From: Oceanobacillus neutriphilus
GTDB taxonomy: Bacteria; Bacillota; Bacilli; Bacillales; Amphibacillaceae
NCBI RefSeq assembly: GCF_014645515.1
Contig: NZ_BMLW01000012.1
Location: 139,529 to 203,528 of the forward strand
Length of the DNA stretch: 64,000 bases
Direction: 5' to 3'
The notes under the pieces: model-generated
The model's database searches: none
What the model was told of the DNA's origin: nothing
The model's input: the letters and a program-made list of their open reading frames with translations, nothing else
Shown: piece after piece, positions 8,320 through 19,211 of the stretch
Numbering within the stretch: the stretch's first letter is position 1
Layout: every line of letters starts with the position of its first letter
Position numbers and translations under genes: made by a program

Positions 8320-11300
8320 ATGACATACACACATATCTCAGTGAAAAGCGGCTATAGTTTAATGGAAAGCACCATTTCTATACAAAAACTGGTTCAAAAA
8401 GCAAAAAGTTTACATTATCAAAGCTTGTGCTTAACAGACGAGGCTGTTCTTTATGGTGCCATTTCATTCTATAAAGCTTGTATGGATCAAGGGATTAAGC
8501 CAATTATTGGAATGACTGTTCATGTTCAAACAGAAGAAAATGAACCGGGAATTCCTTTTATTGTACTCGCCAAAAATAAGACAGGGTACCAGCAGCTTCT
8601 AAAGTTAAGTACATATTTACAAACAAATCATATGGATACATTAACTGGCAGTCAGCTTTCGAAATATACAGAAGGTGTCATTGGTGTATTATCAGGAAAA
8701 CATTTCCTTCGGGGTAGTAATTATTCTGCAGAAGCTGATGCAGGTTTATTTTTTCAAGAGTTGAAAAAAGTAGAAGCATACTTTCAACCTGGTGATTTCT
8801 ATGTTGGAATCGATTCTCATGTACATCAGCTCCAAATTTGGAAGGAGGCAGACTTCTCTTATACAGCTATGCAAGAAGTTTTGTATTTAGAAGAACAGGA
8901 TGTATTAGCATACGATTGCTTGCAATCGATGCGATTTGGAGAGAAGTGGGGACCAAAAAGGAAGGATCAGCTGCCTAAAGGGCATCACTTTACTTCTCCA
9001 GAAGAAATGAAGCAGTTATTCCACGCCTGGCCGGAGCTGATCGATAAAACAGAAGAAATTGCGAATAAATGCACAGCATATTTAAATTTTGATGAACAGC
9101 ATCTGCCATCCTTTCCAACTCCAGACCAGATATCTGCAGATACTTATTTGCGGAAGTGTTGTGAAAAAGGACTGCAGGAACGTTATACGATTATTACAGA
9201 CGCACATCGGAATCGGCTGGAATATGAGCTGAACACCATTATAAACATGAATTACAGTGATTATTTCTTAATAGTTGCTGATTTTATTCAATTTGCTAAA
9301 ACGAATCATATTATGGTCGGTCCTGGCAGGGGGTCATCGGCAGGTTCTATTGTAGCTTACATTTTAGGAATCACTGAAGTAGATCCTTTAAAATATAATC
9401 TGTTATTTGAACGTTTTTTAAATCCGGAGAGATTGACCATGCCAGATATTGATGTGGACTTTTCTGATATCCGGCGTGATGAAGTAATCGATTATGTTAG
9501 AGATAAATATGGAAGAGAGCATGTTGCGCAGATTATTACTTTTGGAACCTTTGCGACGCGTTCTATTCTTCGTGAACTGATGAAAACAATGGATGTACAT
9601 GAACAGGATGTCAGCTATATTTTGAGGGAGCTGAAGGGGGCATCTTCTAAAAGTATCCAAAAGCTAATGCAAGATTCAACGGAATTGACAGCGTATGTGA
9701 AATCATCTGAAAAATTAAAGACTTTATTTTCAATAGCAATTAAATTAGAGGGCTTGCCCAGAAATTTATCCACACATGCTGCAGGTGTGGTGATCAGTGA
9801 ACAGCCATTAGTGACAGATGTTCCTTTAACAAGCAGTACAGGAGAAACATATTTGACACAATATGCAATGAATGAACTGGAAGCATCAGGATTGTTAAAG
9901 ATGGACTTTTTGGGGCTCAGAAACCTTTCGTTAATAGAAAGAGTAACAAAAGGTGTAGCATATACTTTGAAAAAAGATGAGGTATTAACGGATATCCCGG
10001 AGCAGGATGAAAAGACATTTACGATGTTGCGAAACGGAGAAACCAGCGGCGTCTTTCAATTGGAATCTGCAGGGATGCAAAATGTACTTAAAGAGCTGCA
10101 GCCGTCTTCATTTGAGGATATTGTGGCGGTAAATGCACTTTACCGGCCAGGTCCAATGGATTTTATTCCTGTTTATATCCGGCGGAAATTTAAGCGGGAG
10201 CCTGTAACCTATCCGCATCCAGACCTTGAGCCAATTTTAAAATCAACATATGGTGTTCTGATTTATCAGGAACAGATTATGCAAATTGCCCATCGTATTG
10301 CCGGTTTCAGTCTTGGAGAGGCAGATATTTTAAGAAGAGCTGTAAGCAAAAAGAAGCAGGGTGTTATGCAGCAGCAGGAGGAAGCTTTTATCAAAGGGTG
10401 CATAAAAAATGGCTATTCTCATGCAGTGGCGAAAGAAATATTCAGCTGGATTGTGCGCTTTTCCAATTATGGTTTTCCGAGAAGCCATGCAGTAGCCTAT
10501 AGTAAAATATCTTATCAGCTAAGCTTTCTAAAAGCGCATTACCCAGCAGTGTTCTTCTCATGCCTGCTGACTGATGCCAAGAACCAGCCTGAAAAGCTGT
10601 CAGCTTACCAGGAATCATTAAAAGAACTTCATATTGATATACTTCCGCCGCATATTAATAGAAGTTTTCAGCAATTTACAGTTGAAAAAAACATGGTGCG
10701 TACGGGATTAGCTGCTATTAAAGGAATCAGTTATCAAGCATTAATTCATATTTTAGAAATTCGGAAAGAAGCTCCTTTTATCAGTTTTTTTGATTTTTGT
10801 ATGCGGGTTGATATTAAAAAAGTAAACCGCGCTGCTATAAGAAATCTTATTTTAGCTGGTGTATTCGATACATTTCACGACAATCGGGCAAGTCTGATAG
10901 CCTCTATTGAGCCGGCTCTCGAACAAAAAGAGCTTTTTCAAGGGATGTTCGAAGATGCTTCCCTGTTTCAAGATGCGTTGGAATATACAGATATAGAAGA
11001 TTACTCAATGATACAGAAGCTCACTTTTGAAAAAGAATTAATAGGTATTTATATATCGAATCATCCATTTGAAAGCTGCCGGGATGTTTTAAGAGCGAAC
11101 GGAATAATTTCATTCAAACAGGCAGAAAAATTTGCTGGTAAGAGAAAAGAGATATATACGGTTGGAGTTGTAGAAGAAGTAAAAGTTATCCGAACAAAAA
11201 ATAGGGAAAGAATGGCCTTTTTAACCGTGTCGGATGAGGATAAAAAGATGGATGCAGTTATTTTTCCTGATTTATTTCGTCAAATTTCTAACCAGCTGGA

Positions 11301-11637
11301 GGAAGAACAGATTGTCTGGATGCGTGTTTCGGTGGAAGAGAGAAATCAGAAGCTCCAGCTTGTTATAAAAGACATTGCAGCTTTAGATCTTTCCGAAATA
11401 GGTGTACCCGAAACAAAAAAATTGTTTGTACGAATGACAAATCAGGATAAAAGCAGTGTTTTACAATATTTGAAGCAACTAGCTGATCAGCATCCGGGTA
11501 AAACACCTGTGATTGTATATAATCCTGTAAACAGAGAAACCTATCGTCTTGCAAATGATTATGCTTTTTATTTGACGGAAAAAGAAATGAGGCAGCTGAA
11601 AAATTATTTTGGAAATGAGAACGTGGTAGAGAGATAG
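8320..11637 (+). CDS. dnaE: DNA polymerase III alpha subunit DnaE
   Basis: 1105 residues, the usual size for Bacillus DnaE. An N-terminal PHP domain (HISVKSGYSLMESTISI) precedes the palm domain, which has GPGRGSSAGSIVAY and the catalytic MPDIDVDFSD (about residues 365-374). The helix-hairpin-helix and OB-fold regions follow. DnaE acts with PolC, extending lagging-strand primers. I start at the ATG at 8320 after AGAAGGCGGAG; the frame reaching back to 8275 would include a TGTTATAAT extended -10 (8286-8294), likely part of the promoter. It is monocistronic with a 20-bp terminator stem. Confidence 0.97.
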   Translation: MTYTHISVKSGYSLMESTISIQKLVQKAKSLHYQSLCLTDEAVLYGAISFYKACMDQGIKPIIGMTVHVQTEENEPGIPFIVLAKNKTGYQQLLKLSTYLQTNHMDTLTGSQLSKYTEGVIGVLSGKHFLRGSNYSAEADAGLFFQELKKVEAYFQPGDFYVGIDSHVHQLQIWKEADFSYTAMQEVLYLEEQDVLAYDCLQSMRFGEKWGPKRKDQLPKGHHFTSPEEMKQLFHAWPELIDKTEEIANKCTAYLNFDEQHLPSFPTPDQISADTYLRKCCEKGLQERYTIITDAHRNRLEYELNTIINMNYSDYFLIVADFIQFAKTNHIMVGPGRGSSAGSIVAYILGITEVDPLKYNLLFERFLNPERLTMPDIDVDFSDIRRDEVIDYVRDKYGREHVAQIITFGTFATRSILRELMKTMDVHEQDVSYILRELKGASSKSIQKLMQDSTELTAYVKSSEKLKTLFSIAIKLEGLPRNLSTHAAGVVISEQPLVTDVPLTSSTGETYLTQYAMNELEASGLLKMDFLGLRNLSLIERVTKGVAYTLKKDEVLTDIPEQDEKTFTMLRNGETSGVFQLESAGMQNVLKELQPSSFEDIVAVNALYRPGPMDFIPVYIRRKFKREPVTYPHPDLEPILKSTYGVLIYQEQIMQIAHRIAGFSLGEADILRRAVSKKKQGVMQQQEEAFIKGCIKNGYSHAVAKEIFSWIVRFSNYGFPRSHAVAYSKISYQLSFLKAHYPAVFFSCLLTDAKNQPEKLSAYQESLKELHIDILPPHINRSFQQFTVEKNMVRTGLAAIKGISYQALIHILEIRKEAPFISFFDFCMRVDIKKVNRAAIRNLILAGVFDTFHDNRASLIASIEPALEQKELFQGMFEDASLFQDALEYTDIEDYSMIQKLTFEKELIGIYISNHPFESCRDVLRANGIISFKQAEKFAGKRKEIYTVGVVEEVKVIRTKNRERMAFLTVSDEDKKMDAVIFPDLFRQISNQLEEEQIVWMRVSVEERNQKLQLVIKDIAALDLSEIGVPETKKLFVRMTNQDKSSVLQYLKQLADQHPGKTPVIVYNPVNRETYRLANDYAFYLTEKEMRQLKNYFGNENVVER

Positions 11638-11664
11638 CTTCAGCGGCATAGAGATGAAAGTTAT

Positions 11665-11710
11665 AAAATCCGGGAAATTTACTTCAGCAAAAGTAAATTT
11701 CCCGGATTTT
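11665..11710 (+). terminator. Terminator of dnaE
   Basis: AAAATCCGGGAAATTTACTT (11665-11684) pairs perfectly over 20 bp with 11691-11710 around CAGCAA. The right arm ends in TTTTATAT. Confidence 0.85.
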
Positions 11711-11818
11711 ATATATTCTAAGGGAAGAGGCGCACTATTGGCAGCTGCATATTTTTTTATAATACATCAGCTAATATTCAAAGGACAGAGAAGATAGTAT
11801 TTTTATGCGCAGAGTTAC

Positions 11819-11846
11819 TTTACACAGGTTCATCATCTGTTATAAT
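11819..11846 (+). promoter_or_regulatory. Sigma-A promoter of the malic enzyme gene
   Basis: TTTACA (11819-11824), a 16-bp spacer and TATAAT (11841-11846) with an extended -10 TG one base before it. It gives a leader of roughly 75-80 nt before the ytsJ start at 11931. No strong operator is recognisable in the leader. Confidence 0.6.
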
Positions 11847-11930
11847 AAAAGGGATTTGAAAGGGCTTGGCCCAAATTGTAAGCGCAATAATTATACATAT
11901 TACTTACAGTATTTAAAGGAGCGGGATTCG

Positions 11931-13169
11931 ATGGCAAACCTACGAGACGAAGCATTACATTTACACAAACAAAAGCAGGGGAAATTGGAAATAAAATCAA
12001 AGGTTCCCATGAAAAACAAAGAGGACTTAAGTTTGGCATATTCCCCCGGTGTTGCAGAACCTTGCAAGGAAATTTATGAACGGAAAGAAACTGTCTATGA
12101 CTATACGATGAAGGGAAATATGGTTGCTGTAGTAAGTGATGGGTCTGCTGTATTAGGCCTCGGTAATATCGGTGCAGAAGCTTCTTTACCTGTTATGGAG
12201 GGGAAAGCAGTATTATTTAAAGGCTTTGCAGGAGTAGATGCTTTTCCGATCTGTCTGGATACACAAGATGTAGATAAAATTGTAGAAACAGTAAAATTAA
12301 TGGAACCAACCTTTGGCGGAGTCAATCTGGAAGATATTGCAGCGCCAAACTGTTTTATTATAGAAGACCGCTTAAAAAGTGAAACAAATATCCCTATTTT
12401 TCATGATGATCAGCACGGTACGGCAATTGTCACGGTTGCGGGATTAATGAATGCTTTAAAATTAGTAAATAAGGATTTTTCAAATATAAAAGTTGTTGCT
12501 AACGGAGCGGGCGCGGCAGGAATTGCAATCATCCGGTTATTAAAGAGCCTGGGTGTTCATGACATGATTATGTGTGATTCAAGAGGAGCAATTTATGAAG
12601 GACGTCCTAACGGAATGAACCGGGTGAAAGAACTTGTTGCAAAATATACCAATGCACAGAAAATCGAAGGAAGTCTGGAAGATGTTTTAGAGGGTGCAGA
12701 TGTATTTATCGGTGTTTCAGTAGGCGGTGCATTAACAAAAGAAATGGTAGAGAAGATGAATGATGATGCAATTATCTTTGCTATGGCAAACCCTGATCCG
12801 GAAATTTTACCAGATGATGCAAAAGAAGCAGGGGCAAGGGTCATTGGGACCGGCCGGTCTGACTTTGCAAATCAGGTAAATAATGTACTTGCTTTTCCAG
12901 GGATTTTCAGGGGAGCGTTGGATGTCAGAGCAACACGGATTAATGAAGAAATGAAAATTGCTGCTGCAGAAGGAATCGCTTCTTTAATTTCAGAGGATGA
13001 GCTGAATGAGGATTATGTTATTCCTTCTCCTTTTGATGATAGAGTCGCCCCGCTTGTGGCCAAGCACGTAGCTGAAGCGGCAATGAAATCCGGTGTCGCC
13101 CGTGTCCAGGTGGATCCAGAGGAGATAGCGGAGAAAACAAGGAATCTGACAAAGGAAATCAATAAATAG
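11931..13169 (+). CDS. ytsJ: NADP-dependent malic enzyme, YtsJ type
   Basis: 412 residues, beginning at the ATG at 11931 behind AAAGGAGCGG; the longer frame from 11805 would run through the promoter. An N-terminal malic domain (about 1-160; AYSPGVAEPC, VSDGSAVLGLGNIG, DDQHGTA) is followed by a Rossmann NAD(P) domain with VANGAGAAG near residue 185. It decarboxylates malate to pyruvate in the cytoplasm; in B. subtilis YtsJ is the main NADP-specific form and balances NADPH. It sits between dnaE and accDA as in B. subtilis, which links it to reducing power for lipid synthesis. Confidence 0.93.
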   Translation: MANLRDEALHLHKQKQGKLEIKSKVPMKNKEDLSLAYSPGVAEPCKEIYERKETVYDYTMKGNMVAVVSDGSAVLGLGNIGAEASLPVMEGKAVLFKGFAGVDAFPICLDTQDVDKIVETVKLMEPTFGGVNLEDIAAPNCFIIEDRLKSETNIPIFHDDQHGTAIVTVAGLMNALKLVNKDFSNIKVVANGAGAAGIAIIRLLKSLGVHDMIMCDSRGAIYEGRPNGMNRVKELVAKYTNAQKIEGSLEDVLEGADVFIGVSVGGALTKEMVEKMNDDAIIFAMANPDPEILPDDAKEAGARVIGTGRSDFANQVNNVLAFPGIFRGALDVRATRINEEMKIAAAEGIASLISEDELNEDYVIPSPFDDRVAPLVAKHVAEAAMKSGVARVQVDPEEIAEKTRNLTKEINK

Positions 13170-13186
13170 TCTGACCTGATAATTAT

Positions 13187-13228
13187 CCCCGGAAACATTT
13201 TTAGTAAAAATGTTTTTGGGGTATTTTA
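13187..13228 (+). terminator. Terminator of ytsJ
   Basis: CCCC (13187-13190) and AAACATTTTTA pair with AAAAATGTTT and GGGG (ending 13221), followed by TATTTTATTTTT. The stem has one small internal loop. The following 240 bp up to the accDA promoter shows no gene I can support. Confidence 0.75.
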
Positions 13229-13469
13229 TTTTTAAACCTAAAATTAATTCCAGCTAAGGGAAGGCTTGTTATTCGTTTGTTAAACAGTGTTATCCACCCT
13301 TCTTTTGATAAAAAAATTATTGTGAATAAGAAAAACGTGATTGCACGACTTGTCATCAGGTGGTAATCTATTTGTTGGGATTCTAAAACTAAAAGTACTT
13401 TCATTTTATGGAATAACTATTATAACTCGGCAAAATAGTTTACAATAGTAAAATAGGAAACAGCTCTTA

Positions 13470-13498
13470 TTGAAAGCTCTATTTGAATACTAGATAAT
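13470..13498 (+). promoter_or_regulatory. Sigma-A promoter of accDA
   Basis: TTGAAA (13470-13475), 17-bp spacer, GATAAT (13493-13498). Both hexamers match consensus at five of six positions. It lies 60 bp before the accD start. I looked for a FapR operator here and did not find a convincing one. Confidence 0.6.
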
Positions 13499-13558
13499 AT
13501 ACACAGCCTGTTTATATATGCTCAGATAATCTAGTAGTAGAAAAAGGGGGGGATAAAC

Positions 13559-14413
13559 TTGCCACTTAAAGATTTTTTCGGCAAGCGTAAGAAGTATGCA
13601 TCAATCCCGAGCGAGAAAGCGAAAGTAGATGTTCCAGAGGGTTTAATGCAGAAATGTGATAATTGTAAACAAATCTATTATCGAAAAGAAATAGTTAAAT
13701 CTTTATATGTTTGTCCAAACTGCGGGTATCATCATCCAATGACAGCATGGACAAGAATTGAAAGCTTGTTCGATGAAGGGACATTTAAAGAGTTGGATGC
13801 CGGTTTAACCTCTGCAAATCCGCTAAATTTCCCTGATTACGAAGAGAAGATTAAGAAAGATCGTCAGAAAACAGGGCTAAATGAAGCTGTTGTTACTGGG
13901 ACAGGGGTAATTGAAGACAATCAGGTTGCATTTGCCGTTATGGATTCACATTTCCGTATGGGGAGCATGGGATCCGCAGTCGGAGAAAAAATAACCAGAG
14001 CAATTGAAGAAGCCAGAAAAGAATCTATTCCGTTTATTATATTTACAGCATCCGGAGGTGCCCGTATGCAGGAGGGGCTCTTAAGCTTAATGCAGATGGC
14101 GAAAACATCGTTTGCTGTTAAACGATTCAGAGACAGCGGAAATTTAATGATTTCTGTTATGACCCATCCAACGACCGGTGGTGTATCTGCTAGTTTTGCA
14201 TCTATTGGAGACTATAATTTTGCCGAACCGGGGGCACTCATAGGTTTTGCCGGCCGAAGAATTATCGAGCAGACGATTCGTGAAAAATTACCAAACGACT
14301 TTCAGACAGCTGAATTTCAACTAGAGCATGGGCAGATAGATAAGGTTATTCACCGTCATGACATGAAAAAAACGCTTGGAAAAATTCTTTCCATGCATGC
14401 AGATGGGAGGTAA
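13559..14413 (+). CDS. accD: Acetyl-CoA carboxylase carboxyltransferase beta subunit
   Basis: 284 residues with a TTG start at 13559 directly after AAAAAGGGGGGG. An N-terminal zinc ribbon (CDNC ... CPNC, about 33-55) precedes the crotonase-fold carboxyltransferase domain with [11 protein letters not shown] (about 162-172) and [13 protein letters not shown]. With AccA it transfers the carboxyl group from biotin to acetyl-CoA to make malonyl-CoA. accA follows after 6 bp, so the two are an operon. The zinc ribbon is the element reported to bind RNA and DNA in related AccD proteins. Confidence 0.97.
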   Translation: MPLKDFFGKRKKYASIPSEKAKVDVPEGLMQKCDNCKQIYYRKEIVKSLYVCPNCGYHHPMTAWTRIESLFDEGTFKELDAGLTSANPLNFPDYEEKIKKDRQKTGLNEAVVTGTGVIEDNQVAFAVMDSHFRMGSMGSAVGEKITRAIEEARKESIPFIIFTASGGARMQEGLLSLMQMAKTSFAVKRFRDSGNLMISVMTHPTTGGVSASFASIGDYNFAEPGALIGFAGRRIIEQTIREKLPNDFQTAEFQLEHGQIDKVIHRHDMKKTLGKILSMHADGR

Positions 14414-14419
14414 TCATAA

Positions 14420-15376
14420 ATGGCGCCAATAATGGAATTTGAAAAACCAATTGTAAATTTAAAAGAAAAGATTAAAGAATTAAAAGCATTCACAGAAAAC
14501 AGTGAAATTGATTTGAAAGATGAAATAAAGACATTGGAAGAACGCTTGGCAAAACTGGAAGAGGATATTTATGGAAATCTAAAGCCATGGAATCGTGTGC
14601 AGATGGCCAGACATCCCGACCGTCCTACTACATTAGACTATGTAGAAAGACTGTTTGAAGATTTTATTGAGTTTCATGGTGACCGTTTGTTTAGCGAGGA
14701 TGAAGCAATTGTTTCCGGCATTGCCTATTATAAAAATCAGCCGGTAACAGTAATTGGTCATCAACGTGGAAAAGATACAAAGGAAAACATCAAACGTAAT
14801 TTTGGAATGCCGCATCCTGAAGGCTACCGGAAAGCGTTGCGTCATATGAAGCAGGCTGAAAAGTTTAACCGTCCAATTATTACTTTCATTGATACAAAAG
14901 GGGCATACCCTGGCAGAGCAGCTGAAGAAAGAGGACAGAGTGAAGCCATTGCCAAAAACTTAATGGAAATGGCCGGCTTAACCGTCCCTATTGTGTGTAT
15001 TGTAATTGGAGAAGGCGGAAGCGGCGGTGCATTAGGAATCGGTGTAGGAAATCACGTTCACATGCTGGAGAATTCTACATACTCCGTGATCTCTCCGGAA
15101 GGCGCTGCTGCAATACTGTGGAAGGATGCAGGTGAAGCACAGCGAGCCGCTGAATCAATGCAGATTACAGCTCCTGATTTGAAAAAATTGGGCGTTATTG
15201 ATGAAGTGATACCAGAGCCAAAAGGCGGAGCTCATCGAGATATTGATGCACAAGCTGTACTTATTGATCAAGTACTTGAAAAATCTCTAAAAGAGTTAAA
15301 AGAATTGTCATCTGAGGATATTGTAGAAGAAAGATGGCAAAAATATAAAAAGATAGGTTCATTTCAAACGGTTTAA
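14420..15376 (+). CDS. accA: Acetyl-CoA carboxylase carboxyltransferase alpha subunit
   Basis: 318 residues. An N-terminal helical region (about 1-50) is followed by the carboxyltransferase domain with [19 protein letters not shown] (about 154-164) and [12 protein letters not shown] (about 196-207), where acetyl-CoA and carboxybiotin bind. The ATG at 14420 uses the GGGAGG that overlaps the accD stop; a second ATG at 14432 is possible. Partner of AccD in malonyl-CoA synthesis. A hairpin terminator follows, so pfkA-pyk is a separate transcription unit here. Confidence 0.97.
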   Translation: MAPIMEFEKPIVNLKEKIKELKAFTENSEIDLKDEIKTLEERLAKLEEDIYGNLKPWNRVQMARHPDRPTTLDYVERLFEDFIEFHGDRLFSEDEAIVSGIAYYKNQPVTVIGHQRGKDTKENIKRNFGMPHPEGYRKALRHMKQAEKFNRPIITFIDTKGAYPGRAAEERGQSEAIAKNLMEMAGLTVPIVCIVIGEGGSGGALGIGVGNHVHMLENSTYSVISPEGAAAILWKDAGEAQRAAESMQITAPDLKKLGVIDEVIPEPKGGAHRDIDAQAVLIDQVLEKSLKELKELSSEDIVEERWQKYKKIGSFQTV

Positions 15377-15387
15377 GTATCGTTTAT

Positions 15388-15420
15388 AAAGGCTGAGAAT
15401 GAATATCAGCCTTTATTTTA
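15388..15420 (+). terminator. Terminator of accDA
   Basis: AAAGGCTGA (15388-15396) and TCAGCCTTT (15406-15414) form a 9-bp stem followed by ATTTTAATTT. Confidence 0.85.
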
Positions 15421-15730
15421 ATTTGGATTATAATGAAAGAATAATGTAAAATAGATATAGTGGTGGATGAAAGATAAGAAATCAATAATCGATTATTGAT
15501 TTAATTTGATTTATAATTACTATCACTGATGAAATTCTTTATCTTTTATTTATATGAAGAGCATGTCCGGGTGTTTTAAAATTATAAAAAAGGGAATTCG
15601 ACAAAATAGTATAACTGCCTGATAACAGCTGCCTGTATGAAGTAATAGACAGGGGCGCCGATTCCAGTATTTTTCATATGCTTAAAACAAACTGTGCATG
15701 ATAATATTTTAATAATGAGGTGAATAATAA
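15421..15730 (+). other. Leader region upstream of pfkA
   Basis: This 310-bp AT-rich gap holds no ORF with a credible ribosome binding site. It must contain the pfkA-pyk promoter, but I cannot name one -35/-10 pair with confidence; GATAAT near 15699 is a possible -10. No riboswitch-like structure is recognised. Confidence 0.35.
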
Positions 15731-16690
<960 letters not shown>

Positions 16691-16732
16691 CATATTAAGG
16701 TAGATTTTGGTTGAATTTAAGGAGGAAATAAA

Positions 16733-18493
16733 ATGAGAAACACAAAAATTGTATGTACAATTGGTCCGGCATCTGAATCAATAGAAACATTAGAGAAGCT
16801 AATTGATGCAGGAATGAATGTTGCCAGATTAAACTTCTCACATGGAGATTTTGATGAGCATGGTGCCAGAATCAATAATATTCGCGAAGCAGCAGCTAAG
16901 AAAAACAAAACAGTAGCTATCCTTCTTGATACAAAAGGACCTGAAATCCGTACAGGAAACTTTAAAGAAGGAAGAGCTGATATTGTTCAAGGTAAAGAAG
17001 TAATTGTTTCAATGAAGGAAGTAGAAGGAACCGCTGAACGATTCTCCATTACGTATGATGGATTAATCAACGATGTACATGAAGGATCTAAAATTCTGCT
17101 GGATGATGGCCTTATTGAATTAGAAGTAAAAGAAATTAATCAGGACAATGGAGAAATTGTTACTGTTGCGTTAAACTCCGGAGAAATTAAAAACAAAAAA
17201 GGGGTTAACGTTCCAAATGTATCCGTCAATCTTCCCGGAATTACAGAAAAGGATACGAATGATATTATTTTTGGAGTAGAGCAAGGGGTAGACTTTATTG
17301 CAGCATCCTTTGTCCGCCGTCCTTCAGATGTACTGGAAATTAAAGAAGTATTAGAGCAGCATAATGCAGATCATATTAAAATTATCCCTAAAATTGAAAA
17401 CCAGGAGGGTGTAGATAATATTAACAGCATCCTGGAGGTTAGTGATGGTTTAATGGTTGCACGTGGAGATCTTGGTGTGGAAATTCCTGCAGAAGATGTG
17501 CCTCTTGTACAGAAAAAACTCATCAAAAAATGTAATACAGCCGGAAAACCGGTTATTACAGCAACACAAATGTTAGATTCTATGCAGCGAAACCCTCGCC
17601 CGACCCGTGCAGAGGCTTCCGACGTTGCAAATGCAATTTTTGATGGTACAGACGCAATCATGCTTTCCGGCGAAACAGCAGCTGGTACTTATCCGGTTGA
17701 ATCTGTACAAACCATGAGTAATATTGCATTAAAAGCAGAATCTGCATTAAATCATAAAGCTATTTTGGAAGAACGTTCTAAAAATGTAGATATGGAAATT
17801 AGGGAAGCTATTACACAATCTGTTTCTCATACAGCATATAACTTGAATATAGGTACAATTATCACACCGACAGAAAGCGGATCAACATCACGTATGGTTT
17901 CAAAATATCGTCCTAAAGCAACGATTATTGCTGTAACAGTGGATGAAATAGTAAACCGTCAGCTTTCACTTGTATGGGGTGTTCATGCAGTTATGGGCAC
18001 ACCGACAAAATCTACAGATGAAATGTTGGAAGTAGCTGTAAAACGTGGACTTGAAGCGGAAGTATGTAAACGCGGAGATACAGTGCTGGTTGTTGCAGGA
18101 GTGCCTGCTGGAGAAAAAGGTACAACCAACCTAATGAAAGTCCATGTCATTGGCGATGTAGTTGCAAGAGGACAAGGTATTGGCAGAAGTAAAGCATATG
18201 GACATGTTGTCTTCGCTAAAAATAATGAAGAAGCATTATCCCGTATGAATGAAGGGGATATTCTTGTAACGCATGCTACTGAAAAAGAAATGATGCCGGC
18301 AATCGAGAAAGCTTCTGCAATTATTACAGAAGAAGGCGGCCTGACTTCACATGCAGCAGTAGTTGGCGTCAGTATTGGAATCCCGGTTATTGTTGGGGTA
18401 GAAGATGTTTTTGAAGTGTTAGAAGATGGTCAGGATATTACTGTAGACAGCAGCCGTGGACAGGTCTATGCTGGTCATGCAGACGTACTGTAA
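16733..18493 (+). CDS. pyk: Pyruvate kinase with C-terminal PEP-utiliser domain
   Basis: 586 residues, about 110 longer than E. coli PykF because of the extra C-terminal domain seen in Bacillus. The barrel carries RLNFSHGD (about 32-39), [13 protein letters not shown] (about 63-75) and the catalytic [10 protein letters not shown] plus [12 protein letters not shown]. The C-terminal domain (about 490-586) has the swivelling-His-domain motif [13 protein letters not shown]. It makes pyruvate and ATP from PEP. An AAGGAGG site lies upstream of the ATG. A strong terminator follows. Confidence 0.98.
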   Translation: MRNTKIVCTIGPASESIETLEKLIDAGMNVARLNFSHGDFDEHGARINNIREAAAKKNKTVAILLDTKGPEIRTGNFKEGRADIVQGKEVIVSMKEVEGTAERFSITYDGLINDVHEGSKILLDDGLIELEVKEINQDNGEIVTVALNSGEIKNKKGVNVPNVSVNLPGITEKDTNDIIFGVEQGVDFIAASFVRRPSDVLEIKEVLEQHNADHIKIIPKIENQEGVDNINSILEVSDGLMVARGDLGVEIPAEDVPLVQKKLIKKCNTAGKPVITATQMLDSMQRNPRPTRAEASDVANAIFDGTDAIMLSGETAAGTYPVESVQTMSNIALKAESALNHKAILEERSKNVDMEIREAITQSVSHTAYNLNIGTIITPTESGSTSRMVSKYRPKATIIAVTVDEIVNRQLSLVWGVHAVMGTPTKSTDEMLEVAVKRGLEAEVCKRGDTVLVVAGVPAGEKGTTNLMKVHVIGDVVARGQGIGRSKAYGHVVFAKNNEEALSRMNEGDILVTHATEKEMMPAIEKASAIITEEGGLTSHAAVVGVSIGIPVIVGVEDVFEVLEDGQDITVDSSRGQVYAGHADVL

Positions 18494-18515
18494 AAATATA
18501 AAAAAATAAGAATGT

Positions 18516-18549
18516 AAAACCCTCGATAGACTTCGGGGGTTTTATTTTT
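18516..18549 (+). terminator. Terminator of pfkA-pyk
   Basis: AAAACCCTCG pairs with CGGGGGTTTT across a short loop, followed by ATTTTTA. It lies about 25 bp past the pyk stop. Confidence 0.85.
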
Positions 18550-18631
18550 AAGTCTATATTAAACCTGCTAAAATAAAAACTGGTTCATTTATAGGTTTAG
18601 TGAAGAGACTTATTTGCGGAGGAGAGGTAAT

Positions 18632-18775
18632 ATGTTTAAAAGGAATATCGGATTGCCAATTCTTTGCTTTATTTTTTTAATCGTGAAACAATCCGTTTTC
18701 AATGATACAATTCAATGGATAGATAATATAGGTATTTCTACTTTTATATATTTCGGGTATATATTCTGGGAGTAG
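18632..18775 (+). CDS. Putative 47-aa membrane peptide upstream of fxsA
   Basis: A 47-codon frame starts at the ATG at 18632 after GGAGGAGAGG (about 18618-18627), a strong ribosome binding site at good spacing. It encodes one hydrophobic N-terminal stretch (residues 6-18) and a second C-terminal one (about 33-46). I do not recognise it. It precedes the frameshifted fxsA by 36 bp on the same strand. Its support is the ribosome binding site and hydrophobic pattern only. Confidence 0.45.
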   Translation: MFKRNIGLPILCFIFLIVKQSVFNDTIQWIDNIGISTFIYFGYIFWE

Positions 18776-18811
18776 GTGAAAATACCGTATCGAGGTAGAA
18801 AGGGTGTTGAA

Positions 18812-19207
18812 AATGAGAAATAAATACCTTCTTCTGGCATTTATAATTGTCCGGCAGTAGAGATTGGCGTGTTTCTTTGGTTAAGTCAGCTTATCGGCGT
18901 TTTATGGGTAGTTGGATTAATTATTGGAACAGCGATGCTGGGTATTTTCCTTGCCAGGTATCAGGGAATGGAAGTTTTTAGACGCGCGCAGCTGCAAATA
19001 CAGAGAGGTACACCTCCAACCGATGAAATTCTCGATGGGCTGGCAACAATGCTTGGAGCATTTTTGCTTATTATCCCTGGTTTTGTTTTAGATATAGTTG
19101 GTTTATTGTTACTGATACCTTGGACAAGAAATCAATTTAAAAAGCAACTAAAGAAAATAGCAATGCAGTTTGTGGGCAGAAACACAATAATTTATCGCCG
19201 CTGGTAA
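18812..19207 (+). pseudogene. fxsA: fxsA (YtzA-type membrane protein), frameshifted near codon 14
   Basis: FxsA-family membrane protein. An ATG at 18812 with GAAAGGGTG upstream opens MRNKYLLLAFIIV and then hits TAG at about 18857. Adding one C at 18851-18852 restores IIVPAVEIGVFLWLSQLIG, the normal FxsA N-terminus, and joins it to the downstream frame that ends at 19207. The rest is intact, with three further membrane segments and a basic tail. FxsA was named for suppressing phage F exclusion; its role in Bacillaceae is unclear. A GTG at 18869 could start a truncated protein lacking half of the first membrane helix but has no good ribosome binding site. Sequencing error and true mutation cannot be separated here. 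Confidence 0.8.
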
Positions 19208-19211
19208 TAGA

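Noticed and set aside
13500..13560. FapR operator before accDA
   Set aside because: TACTAGATA-like bits occur near the promoter, but not the full palindrome I would need.
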